Below the pieces are notes generated by a model, which was not told the DNA's origin, did no database searches, and saw only the letters and a program-made list of their open reading frames with translations. This document shows, piece after piece, positions 6,148 through 13,169 of a DNA stretch of 13,754 bases. The stretch comes from Candidatus Aquicultor primus (GTDB lineage Bacteria; Actinomycetota; Aquicultoria; Aquicultorales; Aquicultoraceae), in contig MELI01000071.1 in the NCBI GenBank assembly GCA_001767575.1, positions 7,112 through 20,865 of the forward strand, in the 5' to 3' direction. A program made the translations under genes and the position numbers. Numbering within the stretch: position 1 is the first letter of the stretch; each line of letters opens with the position of its first letter.

Positions 6148-7389
6148 ATGAGGTTATTACAGAGGTTTTATTGTACAAGAATAATCATAGCAAGTATCAT
6201 AGCGCTCTCTCTTCTTGCCACTCCATCTTTCGCGTCCCAGCTAGACTCTAAGCGCAGCGAACAGGTCGATATCAAGAAACGCTTGGAAACCAATGAAAGG
6301 CTTCTCAATGCGACGGAGAAACGCGAAGCCGACGTCGTGCGCGAGATACAGGCCAACGACCGCAAAATCGTCAAACTCCAGGATGAGCTTGACGAGCTTA
6401 AAGGACAGCTCGATAAAAAGGTCGATGCTAGGAACCGGTTAGAACTCAAGCTTGCCAAGCTCGAGAAAGAGCTCGCAGCTACCGAAGCAGAATTAATAGT
6501 TACCGAGAAAAAGCTCGCCTATAAGAGGGCTGTTTTCAATAAACGGGTCACCGCTATCTACAAGAAAGGCACCACCACCACGCTTGAGGTACTCCTGAGT
6601 GCGTCGGACCTCGGTGATTTGTTTAGGCGTATCGGCTATGTGGAGCTGATAGCGAGAAACGATGCTAAGCTCGTGGCGGACGTCTATGAGATCAAGGTTG
6701 CCGCTGAAGACCACCGCGACCGGCTTGGAGCCGACAGAAAGGTCATTGCTAAAGACCGCCTCGTCCTCATCGACCAAGAAAACGCGATACGCAAAGCCCG
6801 AAAACAAGTCGCTGTCAAACATGAGCTCTTCAAAAACGAGTTAAAGCGCCAGGAGAATATGCTCGCTCGCGTTGAGCGCGAGCAGAACCGCCTGAAAATA
6901 ACGGAAGATATGCTCGAGTCGTCATCGCGGCTGGTAGCGGCGCAAATCAGGACGCTCGAGCAGGGCGGCTCAATAGACCATGCTTATAGCCGCCGCATCT
7001 CGGGAGTGGGTTTTATGAGACCCAGCGCGGGGTCGATCACATCAGGCTATGGTATGCGGCGTCACCCGATTCTTGGCTACTCGCGCATGCATACAGGGGT
7101 CGACTTCAGGGCGGCATATGGCTCTCCTGTCTACGCATCGCATAGTGGAACGGTAATCTTGGCCGGCAGAATGGGTGGATATGGTAAAGCTGTGGTCATA
7201 AGCCATGGGGGCGGTCTTTCAACACTATATGGGCATAATTCTCAGTTGCATGTGAGTGTGGGCCAGGATGTGGAGAGAGGCGACGTCATCGCGAACGCGG
7301 GCTCTACCGGTCTTTCTACCGGGCCGCACCTCCATTTTGAGGTGCGGGTCAACGGTTCACCGCAGAACCCGATGAATTGGCTCAACTAA
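6148..7389 (+). CDS. Secreted coiled-coil M23 (LytM) murein endopeptidase, EnvC/PcsB-like
   Basis: The protein has 413 residues from ATG 6148. This start gives a proper signal peptide: MRLLQRFYCTR, a hydrophobic run and a TPSFA-SQ-like cleavage site near residue 29. A TTG at 6109 would add 13 residues. Residues ~32-270 are charged heptad-rich coiled coil. The C-terminal LytM domain (~290-413) has the zinc motifs HTGVD (H315, D319), YGH (H363) and HLH (H394, H396), so it should be catalytically competent. Such proteins cleave peptidoglycan cross-bridges at division or are activators of amidases. No clear Shine-Dalgarno is seen at either start. The gene is alone on its strand and converges on the reductase activator gene, leaving 27 bp. 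Confidence 0.92.
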   Translation: MRLLQRFYCTRIIIASIIALSLLATPSFASQLDSKRSEQVDIKKRLETNERLLNATEKREADVVREIQANDRKIVKLQDELDELKGQLDKKVDARNRLELKLAKLEKELAATEAELIVTEKKLAYKRAVFNKRVTAIYKKGTTTTLEVLLSASDLGDLFRRIGYVELIARNDAKLVADVYEIKVAAEDHRDRLGADRKVIAKDRLVLIDQENAIRKARKQVAVKHELFKNELKRQENMLARVEREQNRLKITEDMLESSSRLVAAQIRTLEQGGSIDHAYSRRISGVGFMRPSAGSITSGYGMRRHPILGYSRMHTGVDFRAAYGSPVYASHSGTVILAGRMGGYGKAVVISHGGGLSTLYGHNSQLHVSVGQDVERGDVIANAGSTGLSTGPHLHFEVRVNGSPQNPMNWLN

Positions 7390-7416
7390 GAACTGAGCTG
7401 GATTAAAGTCGATGAG

Positions 7417-8163
7417 CTATGATTGTTCCCGGGCGGTTAGCGCGGCGCCGAGCGCCCCGGCTATCTCGGGATGGTCATAGCGGTAGAGCATACGACCGAG
7501 CTTCTGCTCAAAGAGCTTTTGTATGCAGGAGTTGTAGCCTACCCCGCCGGAGAGAACGATATCATCGGCAATACCGACGCGATGGAGCATCGAGCTGACC
7601 CGCTCGACGACGGACTGGTGCAGGCCGAGGCCGATGTTTCGAGGCTCTTCCTTTTTAGCTAAAAGCGAGACGACCTCCGATTCCGCAAAGACAGTGCACA
7701 TGCTGTTCACTTTGACCGCCTTGTCGGCTTTGAGTGACTCTACCCCGAACGCATCGAGTGAGAACCCGAGTGTCTTCGCCATAACTTCTAGGAACTTGCC
7801 GGTGCCTGCGGCGCAGCGGTCGTTCATCTGGAAATCAGCGACTCTACCCTGCTCGTCTAGGGCGATGACCTTGCTGTCCTGCCCACCTATGTCGATGATC
7901 GTGCGGCAGCCGGGAAAGAGGTGCCGCGAGCCGATGGCATGTGCTTTTATCTCGGTAATCACGCTGTCGGCGAAGTCATCGCGCGCGAAGTGGCGACCGT
8001 AACCGGTCGCCACTATCTTCTGCGCATTATAGGATTTCATAAGCTCTAGCGAACGCTCGTGTGGGTTAAAACCGGTATCGACGACCTTGAAATCAGCGAT
8101 TCCCTCTCCGTTGAGTGCGACTACTTTTATACTGCGTGAACCTATATCGATACCGACAAACAC
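7417..8163 (-). CDS. ATP-dependent activator of a 2-hydroxyacyl-CoA dehydratase/double-cubane reductase (BcrA/BadF/HgdC family)
   Basis: A 248-residue ASKHA-fold ATPase. GIDIGS (4-9) is the phosphate-1 loop, DIGGQDSK (91-98) the second phosphate motif and LSGGVG (204-209) the adenosine site. C117 (in NDRCAAGTG) and C156 (in NSMCTVFAESE) are the two cysteines per subunit that hold one [4Fe-4S] cluster across the homodimer. Family members use ATP hydrolysis to fire low-potential electrons into a partner Fe-S protein. The GTG start directly abuts the TAA of the upstream reductase gene (zero-base gap), with AAGGAG about 11 nt before, indicating coupled translation. It is the last gene of this unit. 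Confidence 0.93.
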   Translation of the reverse strand: MFVGIDIGSRSIKVVALNGEGIADFKVVDTGFNPHERSLELMKSYNAQKIVATGYGRHFARDDFADSVITEIKAHAIGSRHLFPGCRTIIDIGGQDSKVIALDEQGRVADFQMNDRCAAGTGKFLEVMAKTLGFSLDAFGVESLKADKAVKVNSMCTVFAESEVVSLLAKKEEPRNIGLGLHQSVVERVSSMLHRVGIADDIVLSGGVGYNSCIQKLFEQKLGRMLYRYDHPEIAGALGAALTAREQS

Positions 8164-9459
8164 TTAGACAATCGCTCCTTGCGTCTCTTTGATTTGCTCC
8201 ATGAACGCCTCGACCCTCGTCGAGAGCTGGCCGGCGTCCTCCATGCTGTAGTCGGTCTCTATCTTTAAGACCGGCACGCCTGCGTATTTGAGCGTCCTCT
8301 CTACGCTATTATACTCCACGGTAAACGGGTCGCAAAACTGGAGCGCGTAGTGGATGACACCGTCGACCTTGTAATCTTCGACAAGCTGCATGATATTATC
8401 GAGTCGCTCCTTGTTCGGTGTGAAGCACGCGCAGTCGAGCTTCATGTAGCGATCGGCGACCGCCGTGAGTTCACCCTCGAGGTCGCTCGGGCTCTCGTCG
8501 ACCATATCCCTGAAGTAGCGGTGGCCGATGCAGGCCTCTTCGCCGACAATGATAGCGCCGGTCGACTCGACGATGTGGTGCATCTTCCAGTTCGGAATGG
8601 CCATCGGGCAGCCCGAGATAAGGATGCGCGGCGCATCCGCCGGGGCGACACCGACACCATCGGCGATTCTCTGCTCCAGCTCGTCGCTGACCTTGTTTAT
8701 CATCTGGGTGAAACGCACCGGGTCGTCGTAGAAAGCGACCTGCTCAATAAGGAGCGCGTCTTTGCCGCTTATCGGTACCGGGCTCGCCTTGCGTGCCTCG
8801 TTCATACGCTTGAGTGCGGCCCGCTTCGCATTTACAGTTGCGACACCTTGTGCAAGCGCGGCTGCATCGATAGTGTTGCCGGTAAGCTCTTCCATCGTCG
8901 CTTTGAATTTCTTGACCTCTTCGAGCCAGAGCTTGCGGCTGGCGTCATCTTTGGTCTGCGGCGTATGCATGACGTGGACGTTCGTGTATTCGCCGAGAAC
9001 CTCGTAGCTCTTCTTCTTGCCGTCGCAGGTCGTCTCACCGACTATCATGTCGCTGGATTCGAAATATGGGCAGACCTTGGTGAGTTTAAAGCCAATGAAC
9101 GACTTGATGAGCGGGCACAAGTTTCGGGGTAGCACCTTCTCGGCTTCCGCAGTGCCCCAGTCGGCGCCGCCGCAGATGCCGACACAGGCCGCACCTCCGG
9201 CGAGTACGACTTCCTCCGGTACATAGAGGCAGAATGCGCCTACTACCTTGCCGCCCGCCTCGCGCAAGTCATTGAGTTCCTTGACCCTCAAGCCGTGAAT
9301 CTCGGACATGACAAAGTCGAGATAGGCCATGCCTTCGGGGCGATTCTGCTGGCTCATGTAGATATCCCCGTACATCTGAGGTATCACGGCGAGAAGTTGG
9401 TCGTGGGCTTCGAGGTCGAGGCCGAGCTCTTCCCACATTTTGCGATAATCTTCGGACAT
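8164..9459 (-). CDS. Double-cubane-cluster-type anaerobic reductase (HgdB/2-hydroxyacyl-CoA dehydratase superfamily)
   Basis: The protein has 431 residues from ATG 9459, chosen because AAGGAGG lies 6 nt upstream; a longer in-frame start at 9498 has no such site. Eleven cysteines (77, 92, 96, 115, 130, 145, 284, 310, 343, 345, 376) lie in conserved contexts such as CVGICGG, RNLCPLIKS, CPYFESSD, ETTCDGKKK, SGCPMAIPNW and QFCDPF. This pattern, a single large subunit rather than the HgdA/HgdB pair, and the activator directly behind it, fit the double-cubane-cluster proteins described in Carboxydothermus, which couple ATP hydrolysis to low-potential reduction and can reduce small molecules such as acetylene; the physiological substrate is unknown. 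An ordinary 2-hydroxyacyl-CoA dehydratase subunit is the alternative but would normally have a second subunit gene. Confidence 0.87.
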   Translation of the reverse strand: MSEDYRKMWEELGLDLEAHDQLLAVIPQMYGDIYMSQQNRPEGMAYLDFVMSEIHGLRVKELNDLREAGGKVVGAFCLYVPEEVVLAGGAACVGICGGADWGTAEAEKVLPRNLCPLIKSFIGFKLTKVCPYFESSDMIVGETTCDGKKKSYEVLGEYTNVHVMHTPQTKDDASRKLWLEEVKKFKATMEELTGNTIDAAALAQGVATVNAKRAALKRMNEARKASPVPISGKDALLIEQVAFYDDPVRFTQMINKVSDELEQRIADGVGVAPADAPRILISGCPMAIPNWKMHHIVESTGAIIVGEEACIGHRYFRDMVDESPSDLEGELTAVADRYMKLDCACFTPNKERLDNIMQLVEDYKVDGVIHYALQFCDPFTVEYNSVERTLKYAGVPVLKIETDYSMEDAGQLSTRVEAFMEQIKETQGAIV

Positions 9460-9538
9460 GTGTTTCCTCCTTGATTGATCATGAGTTCCATGCGACACAG
9501 TTGCAGATTTCTATTATCAGTTAATGGCAATAATAGTT

Positions 9539-9567
9539 ACTATAGCTCATGGTTATCATTCATACAA
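9539..9567 (-). promoter_or_regulatory. Putative promoter of the reductase-activator pair
   Basis: On the minus strand: TTGTAT (plus 9562-9567), 17-bp spacer, TATAGT (plus 9539-9544), about 80 bp upstream of the reductase ATG. Spacing is ideal and both hexamers are near consensus. Confidence 0.42.
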
Positions 9568-9771
9568 GCAATATGTTCTTTACGGGTAGGATTTCAGCGA
9601 ATCACCGACGAGTATTGTTAAATGGAGTTGCTTTACACTTTTATGATTAGGGTTTAGGTAGCAGTCGACGCCTAGAAGAAAGCTGTAAGCTTAAAGCCGG
9701 TCAGCAGCAGATAGCTAAGACACGGAATTATATAATTTATAATTGTTATAGTTTGATGTAGCAGGTGTTAT
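9568..9771. other. Non-coding spacer between the YkvA gene and the reductase promoter
   Basis: No gene or clear terminator was found. The only structure seen is an AT-only palindrome, AATTATA-TAATT-TATAATT at 9726-9744, close to the end of the YkvA-like gene. With the promoter and leader of the reductase unit the full gene-free stretch is 9460-9771. Confidence 0.5.
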
Positions 9772-10206
9772 TTAAGCTTTAAGTTTCTTAGCGATAAACC
9801 GTCCAAATCTCATCAAGCCGCGCCCGATCTTCTTGGCTATCGTGATGGAGGCGGCTCGTAAGACGCGCGCGGAGGTGCTTATGTCGTCGTCTATCAGCTC
9901 GCGGGTCAACTCGGTCTGGATAAGGTAGGGCTCGACAATCTCGCGCGGTGACGAGCGCAGGACGTTTCGCAGGAGTAATAGGACGGCGAGGACATCATCG
10001 AGCTGACCTAGGACCGGGATGAAACCGGGAACAAGGTCGATGGGCGAGACCATGTAGCCCAGCCCCGCGGCAAGCTTGGTCTTTTGCTTGCCGGAGAGGC
10101 GCGGGTCTGAAGCCAGCAGCTTGATAAGCCTGGCGTAGGCCGGCATCCTTTTAAGGACCGGCCATAGGTCTTGTCTTAGATTACCGAGCGTGTAGTCATT
10201 ATCCAT
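9772..10206 (-). CDS. YkvA/DUF1232-family small membrane protein
   Basis: The protein has 144 residues from ATG 10206, chosen because GGGAG lies 8 nt upstream; a frame extended further upstream runs antiparallel-free through the NifX-like gene and gives a low-complexity Ser/Arg/Ala tail, so it is rejected. The DUF1232 core is at about 44-84: KLAAGLGYMVSPIDLVPGF then LGQLDDVLAVLLLLRNVL, the family's S-P-I-D-L-(I/V)-P signature followed by a hydrophobic helix. The C terminus is basic and amphipathic (KKIGRGLMRFGRFIAKKLK), which may lie on the membrane. The molecular role of this family is not established. It is the third gene behind DUF134 and the NifX-like protein, 70 bp after the latter, and may be in the same unit. 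Confidence 0.85.
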   Translation of the reverse strand: MDNDYTLGNLRQDLWPVLKRMPAYARLIKLLASDPRLSGKQKTKLAAGLGYMVSPIDLVPGFIPVLGQLDDVLAVLLLLRNVLRSSPREIVEPYLIQTELTRELIDDDISTSARVLRAASITIAKKIGRGLMRFGRFIAKKLKA

Positions 10207-10276
10207 CACAGGTTCTCCCACAATCCCCTTTATTGAAACATCGACAGAAACCGCTTTTAGAATAATGCTTTTCGAC

Positions 10277-10693
10277 TTAATGGTTGTGGTGGCCGCCACC
10301 GCAGCCCTTGCAGCCGCCGCTAGAGCGTGCCAGCGTGCCTGCGACATATGCCATGACCGCGACATCCGGGTCGCTCTCGGACGTGACGACCGGGTCGATG
10401 CCGGCACCTTTTAGCGCCGCGATCATGCCGCCTCCGGCGCCGTTGGTGATGACCGCCGAGACGTCGGATATCGACCCGACTAAGCCCCCGTGGTGGTCGC
10501 CATTGTGGTTCGCGCGATTATGGTCATGTTCTCCGTGTTGGTGATGGTCTTGCGGGCTATGTACCGGTGTTACGCTGCGAATCTCTTTTGAGACAATCGA
10601 CCCGTTATCCACCTCATATACCAAGAATTTGCTGACATGCCCTAGATGGCCGCAGACTTGCGCGCCATCTTCCGTAGATACTGCTATTTTCAT
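10277..10693 (-). CDS. NifX/NifB-C-type Fe-Mo-cofactor-binding-domain protein with His-rich insertion
   Basis: 138 residues. The fold signature of the dinitrogenase iron-molybdenum cofactor family (PF02579) is clear: MKIAVSTEDG at the start, GHLGHVSKFLVYEVD (15-29), ITNGAGGGMIAALKGAGI (82-99) and a C-terminal GGCKGCGGGHH. A His/Asn/Asp-rich loop at about 45-68 holds eight histidines, and the tail adds C128, C131 and three His, both likely metal ligands. AGGAGGT about 7 nt before ATG 10693 fixes the start. Stand-alone members in non-diazotrophic anaerobes are thought to carry metal or Fe-S clusters and are often next to DUF134 genes, as here (76 bp downstream of DUF134). A role in cluster delivery is inference. 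Confidence 0.9.
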   Translation of the reverse strand: MKIAVSTEDGAQVCGHLGHVSKFLVYEVDNGSIVSKEIRSVTPVHSPQDHHQHGEHDHNRANHNGDHHGGLVGSISDVSAVITNGAGGGMIAALKGAGIDPVVTSESDPDVAVMAYVAGTLARSSGGCKGCGGGHHNH

Positions 10694-10769
10694 CTTAACT
10701 ACCTCCTGTTGATTCTATGGGTGCTCCGTCACTTCGGCGAAGCATCTGCGTCGCTTCAAAGCCTTTTAC

Positions 10770-11147
10770 CTATAGCTTCCCCGCACACACCGGGCATCCC
10801 TCGGACTCTCTTGCATGCCACCGGTGCCCGCAGGCACAACGTTTGCAGACATCTGCTGTTATCGCGTAGACGCCTCCTTCAATGCGAATCGCTTTCCCAT
10901 TGACCAGGGCGTCGCTGATCTTTGCCCTGGCCGAGCGCAAGATTCTCTGAAACGTCGGTCTTGAGATATCCATGCGCGCTGCGGCCGATGCCTGGTCTAG
11001 CCCTTCAAGGTCTTTCAGACGCACCGCTTCGAGTTCCTCGAAACCGAGCACGACCTCCTCGAGCATGAACGCCGGTATGCCTCGCGGCTTAAATAGCTCG
11101 ACATCGGGTTTTGATTCTATCCGGCGACACTTGACCGGCCTCGGCAT
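10770..11147 (-). CDS. DUF134 (UPF0251) family DNA-binding regulator with C-terminal zinc ribbon
   Basis: The protein has 125 residues from ATG 11147 (GAGGGG 7 nt upstream; an in-frame start at 11177 would lie inside the operator palindrome and give an atypical N terminus). It begins with the family hallmark MPRPVKCRRI, has LEAVRLKDLEGLDQASAAARM leading into a sigma-70-region-4-like helix-turn-helix (about 51-75, ISRPTFQRIL), and ends in C101-x2-C104-x-C106 and C118-x2-C121, a probable metal or Fe-S binding ribbon. The family is predicted to regulate neighbouring NifX-like/Mrp genes. A strong promoter and a perfect 20-bp palindrome sit directly upstream, pointing to autoregulation of this gene and the NifX-like gene behind it. 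Confidence 0.9.
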   Translation of the reverse strand: MPRPVKCRRIESKPDVELFKPRGIPAFMLEEVVLGFEELEAVRLKDLEGLDQASAAARMDISRPTFQRILRSARAKISDALVNGKAIRIEGGVYAITADVCKRCACGHRWHARESEGCPVCAGKL

Positions 11148-11167
11148 GTGCGTGCCCCTCTCAAGAT

Positions 11168-11187
11168 TTATGAGCATATGCTCATAA
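11168..11187. promoter_or_regulatory. Perfect 20-bp palindromic operator before the DUF134 gene
   Basis: TTATGAGCAT followed by ATGCTCATAA, a perfect palindrome 21 bp upstream of the DUF134 ATG and just downstream of its -10 box, so it would cover the transcription start. A matching half site (TTATGAG on the minus strand, plus 11207-11213) lies in the promoter spacer, 20-odd bp away. This is the best-defined operator in the window and most probably binds DUF134 itself. Confidence 0.75.
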
Positions 11188-11191
11188 CATC

Positions 11192-11220
11192 ACAATAAAT
11201 CGCCCACTCATAAATGTCAA
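11192..11220 (-). promoter_or_regulatory. Sigma-A-type promoter of the DUF134-NifX-like unit
   Basis: On the minus strand: perfect TTGACA (plus 11215-11220), 17-bp spacer, TATTGT (plus 11192-11197). The operator palindrome begins 4 bp beyond the -10 box, an arrangement typical of repression. Confidence 0.75.
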
Positions 11221-11262
11221 GCGAGCGATTATAGTTCACCGGCAAAGCATCGGCAGCGCGCG

Positions 11263-11916
11263 TTACGCGGCTTTTCTCTCCTCCGCGACACCGACCATGC
11301 GTGAGGCGATCTTCGTAATGCGCGCGCCGAGCGCCCGCGCGACGATGAGATCGTTGTCAGTCGGCGGCCTGTCCGCATTGGGTCCGGAGACCGACGAGGC
11401 TCCATACGGGGAGCCTCCTCCTACAGTCAATTCAAACATACACTGTGCGTCGCTATACGGCACGCCCACCGGGATCATCCCGAAATGCAAGACCGGCGTG
11501 ATCATGCTCAACAGAGTGCTCTCTTGACCGCCGTGAAGTGTTGCGGTGCTCGTGAAGAACCCGGCGACCTTGTCGACTAGCTTCCCTGCCGACCATAACG
11601 CTCCGGTCTGGTCGATAAACTCTTTCATCTGCGCCGTCATGGTTCCGTACCTTGTGGGCGTCCCGAACGCGATACCATCGGCCCACTCCAGGTCATCATT
11701 GCCGGCGATTGGAACATCGGTGAGTTCCTCTTTTACCTGCTTCATCTTCGGATTCGCCTCGATGACATCGTGCGAAATAAGTTCTTTGACCTGGCGCATC
11801 CTGACTTGTGCGCCATGCTCCTCAGCGCTCTGCGCTACCGAGCGCGCCAGCGCCGCTGTGTTTCCCGTCATGCTGTAGAAAACTACCAGAACACGGGTTT
11901 TTCTCATATCGGCCAT
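11263..11916 (-). CDS. wrbA: WrbA-type NAD(P)H:quinone oxidoreductase (flavodoxin fold)
   Basis: 217 residues, slightly longer than typical WrbA because of the N and C termini. The FMN phosphate loop is YSMTGNTA (14-21); GTPTRYG (85-91), STATLHGGQESTLLS (123-137) and GGSPYGASSVSG (167-178) are all WrbA signatures contacting FMN or shaping the tetramer. WrbA reduces quinones by two electrons and limits redox cycling. The start is ATG 11916 with AGGGGGT 6-7 nt upstream. It lies 155 bp downstream of the ArsR-type gene on the same strand and may be its target or co-transcribed with it; DUF134 downstream has its own promoter. Confidence 0.93.
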   Translation of the reverse strand: MADMRKTRVLVVFYSMTGNTAALARSVAQSAEEHGAQVRMRQVKELISHDVIEANPKMKQVKEELTDVPIAGNDDLEWADGIAFGTPTRYGTMTAQMKEFIDQTGALWSAGKLVDKVAGFFTSTATLHGGQESTLLSMITPVLHFGMIPVGVPYSDAQCMFELTVGGGSPYGASSVSGPNADRPPTDNDLIVARALGARITKIASRMVGVAEERKAA

Positions 11917-12071
11917 AATATTACCCCCTAAGAAAACTAAGCTTATCCTTGAATTGAAGTCTTACTTCTTTATGCCGAATTTTGCTGCGATTTAACCTTG
12001 GGATTGTGCGCAATTATGGGTTGGATAAAGCCCACCGGGGGTAAGGCAAGAGTTGCGGCCATAGCTTGCGA

Positions 12072-12353
12072 CTAGAGTTCGGCCAGGAACTCTCTCATCT
12101 TATCGAGGGGCTCTCTGTTGATGGAGTAGAATATCCACTGACGCTCTTTCCGCGCGTGGACAACACCGGCTTTTTTTAGAACATTTAGATGATGAGAGAT
12201 GGTGGATGGGGACAACGATATTTTGTCGACGATTATATTCACGCTCGTCTCACCGTTAGAGACGTTTGCGCCCTGCCCATTCTGAGCAGCACTTAACACT
12301 TTAAGAATCTCAACCCTGGCAGGATTGGCAAGGGCTTTAAATAACTGCTTCAC
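12072..12353 (-). CDS. ArsR-family winged-helix repressor without cysteines
   Basis: 93 residues starting at GTG 12353, fixed by GGAGGA 7 nt upstream. The ArsR pattern is clear: LFKALANPARVEILKVL (4-20), then the recognition helix in SLSPSTISHHLNVLKKAGVV (46-65) and the wing ARKERQWIFYSIN. It contains no cysteine, so the classical thiol metal site of ArsR/CadC is absent. Between helix 2 and helix 3 it has a polar Gly/Asn-rich insert (about 23-38). It probably represses itself and possibly the WrbA gene behind it; the signal is unknown. Confidence 0.88.
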   Translation of the reverse strand: MKQLFKALANPARVEILKVLSAAQNGQGANVSNGETSVNIIVDKISLSPSTISHHLNVLKKAGVVHARKERQWIFYSINREPLDKMREFLAEL

Positions 12354-12410
12354 GGAAAGTTCCTCCAGATGAGCCGATGCGATATCTTCATCACACTAAC
12401 ATGATAACTA

Positions 12411-12439
12411 ATACTATACCCCGCATGGTATGCTGTCAA
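12411..12439 (-). promoter_or_regulatory. Promoter of the ArsR-type gene
   Basis: On the minus strand: perfect TTGACA (plus 12434-12439), 17-bp spacer, TAGTAT (plus 12411-12416). A small dyad, GCAT-ACC-ATGC on that strand, lies inside the spacer and is a candidate operator. Confidence 0.6.
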
Positions 12440-12451
12440 GAACTCTCTATT

Positions 12452-12473
12452 TATAGGGATTGTATAGGGATTG
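12452..12473. repeat. Tandem 11-bp direct repeat
   Basis: TATAGGGATTG occurs twice back to back (12452-12462 and 12463-12473), upstream of the ArsR-type promoter. The 11-bp period is about one helical turn, so a regulator could bind both copies on one DNA face; it could also be a chance slip duplication. Confidence 0.5.
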
Positions 12474-12551
12474 AAACGATTGAATTAAGCAGCCTGCGGT
12501 CTGTACAGGAAAGTAGCGAGTAATAGTTGCGTAACGATACTTTGCATTGTC

Positions 12552-13169
12552 CTACTTCAGTATTGCACTCTCGTAGGCTTTCGAGACTGCCTGCGCCCTA
12601 TCGGCCGCACCTAGCTTTTTGAGAATGATTCGGACATGCGTCTTGACGGTGTCTTCGCTGATTCCAAGTTCAAAAGAGATACGCTTGTTAGTAAAGCCCT
12701 CGCATATCATCTTCAATATCTGTAGTTGCCGATTGGAAAGCCTGACCCCTTTTTCCTCTATGTTTCCATCGATCAACGCATCCGATATTACCGGGTCTAC
12801 ATAAATATCGCCGGACGCTACCGTCCTGACCGCTTGCTTGATATCCTCCATAATGGCGTTGGTCTTGAGTAGGCCGGAGACCTTGAGGTCAAAGAGGAGC
12901 TTCCGCGCCTCCGCCGGGCGTCCGAGAGAAAATACGACAAACCGAACCGATGAACCCGCGCTCTCCAGTAGTCTAGATAAACCCTGTTCAGGCAGGTATA
13001 TGCTAGTGATGATAATATCGGTATGATTGTTAGTGATTCCCGGTAAAGCCTCGTCCACATTTGAGGCTTCGCCTGCTATTTCGATGTCATCTTCGGGACC
13101 GAGTATCGCTTTTAAGGCTTCCCTTAATATTGTGTTTTGGTCGACGATAAAGACCCGTATGCAAACCAC
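12552..13169 (-). CDS. LuxR/NarL-type response regulator with degenerate (pseudo-)receiver
   Basis: The protein has 205 residues from GTG 13169. This start is preceded by GGGGGA at 6 nt and gives the usual MVCIRVFIVD beginning; ATG 13202 would add 11 residues without a ribosome site. The C-terminal LuxR helix-turn-helix is intact (LSNRQLQILKMICEGFTNKRISFELGISE, then TVKTHV). The receiver (about 1-110) keeps the switch Ser and the Lys of SGLLK, but the phosphoacceptor Asp is Ser (DIIITSIYLP, where family members read LMDI) and the acidic pair is DQ not DD. Normal phosphorylation by a histidine kinase is therefore unlikely. No kinase gene adjoins; upstream lies a PP2C-type phosphatase gene on the same strand. 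Confidence 0.88.
   Translation of the reverse strand: MVCIRVFIVDQNTILREALKAILGPEDDIEIAGEASNVDEALPGITNNHTDIIITSIYLPEQGLSRLLESAGSSVRFVVFSLGRPAEARKLLFDLKVSGLLKTNAIMEDIKQAVRTVASGDIYVDPVISDALIDGNIEEKGVRLSNRQLQILKMICEGFTNKRISFELGISEDTVKTHVRIILKKLGAADRAQAVSKAYESAILK

Noticed and set aside
8350..9132. Long 260-codon open frame on the plus strand opposite the reductase gene
   Set aside because: It is the antisense of a strongly conserved gene, has no ribosome site and no recognisable domain.
10207..10407. 67-residue N-terminal extension of the YkvA-like protein overlapping the NifX-like gene
   Set aside because: The extension is low-complexity out-of-frame sequence of the NifX-like gene, and a ribosome site with an ATG at 10206 marks the real start.
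213..11251. Exact 13-bp match CCGGCAAAGCATC at 213-225 and 11239-11251
   Set aside because: A match of this length is expected by chance in a window of this size, and the flanks do not extend the similarity.
12452..12480. CRISPR remnant: the second copy of the tandem repeat ends in GGGATTGAAAC, like the end of several CRISPR repeats
   Set aside because: Only one such end, the two copies abut without a spacer, there is no array and there are no cas genes in the window.
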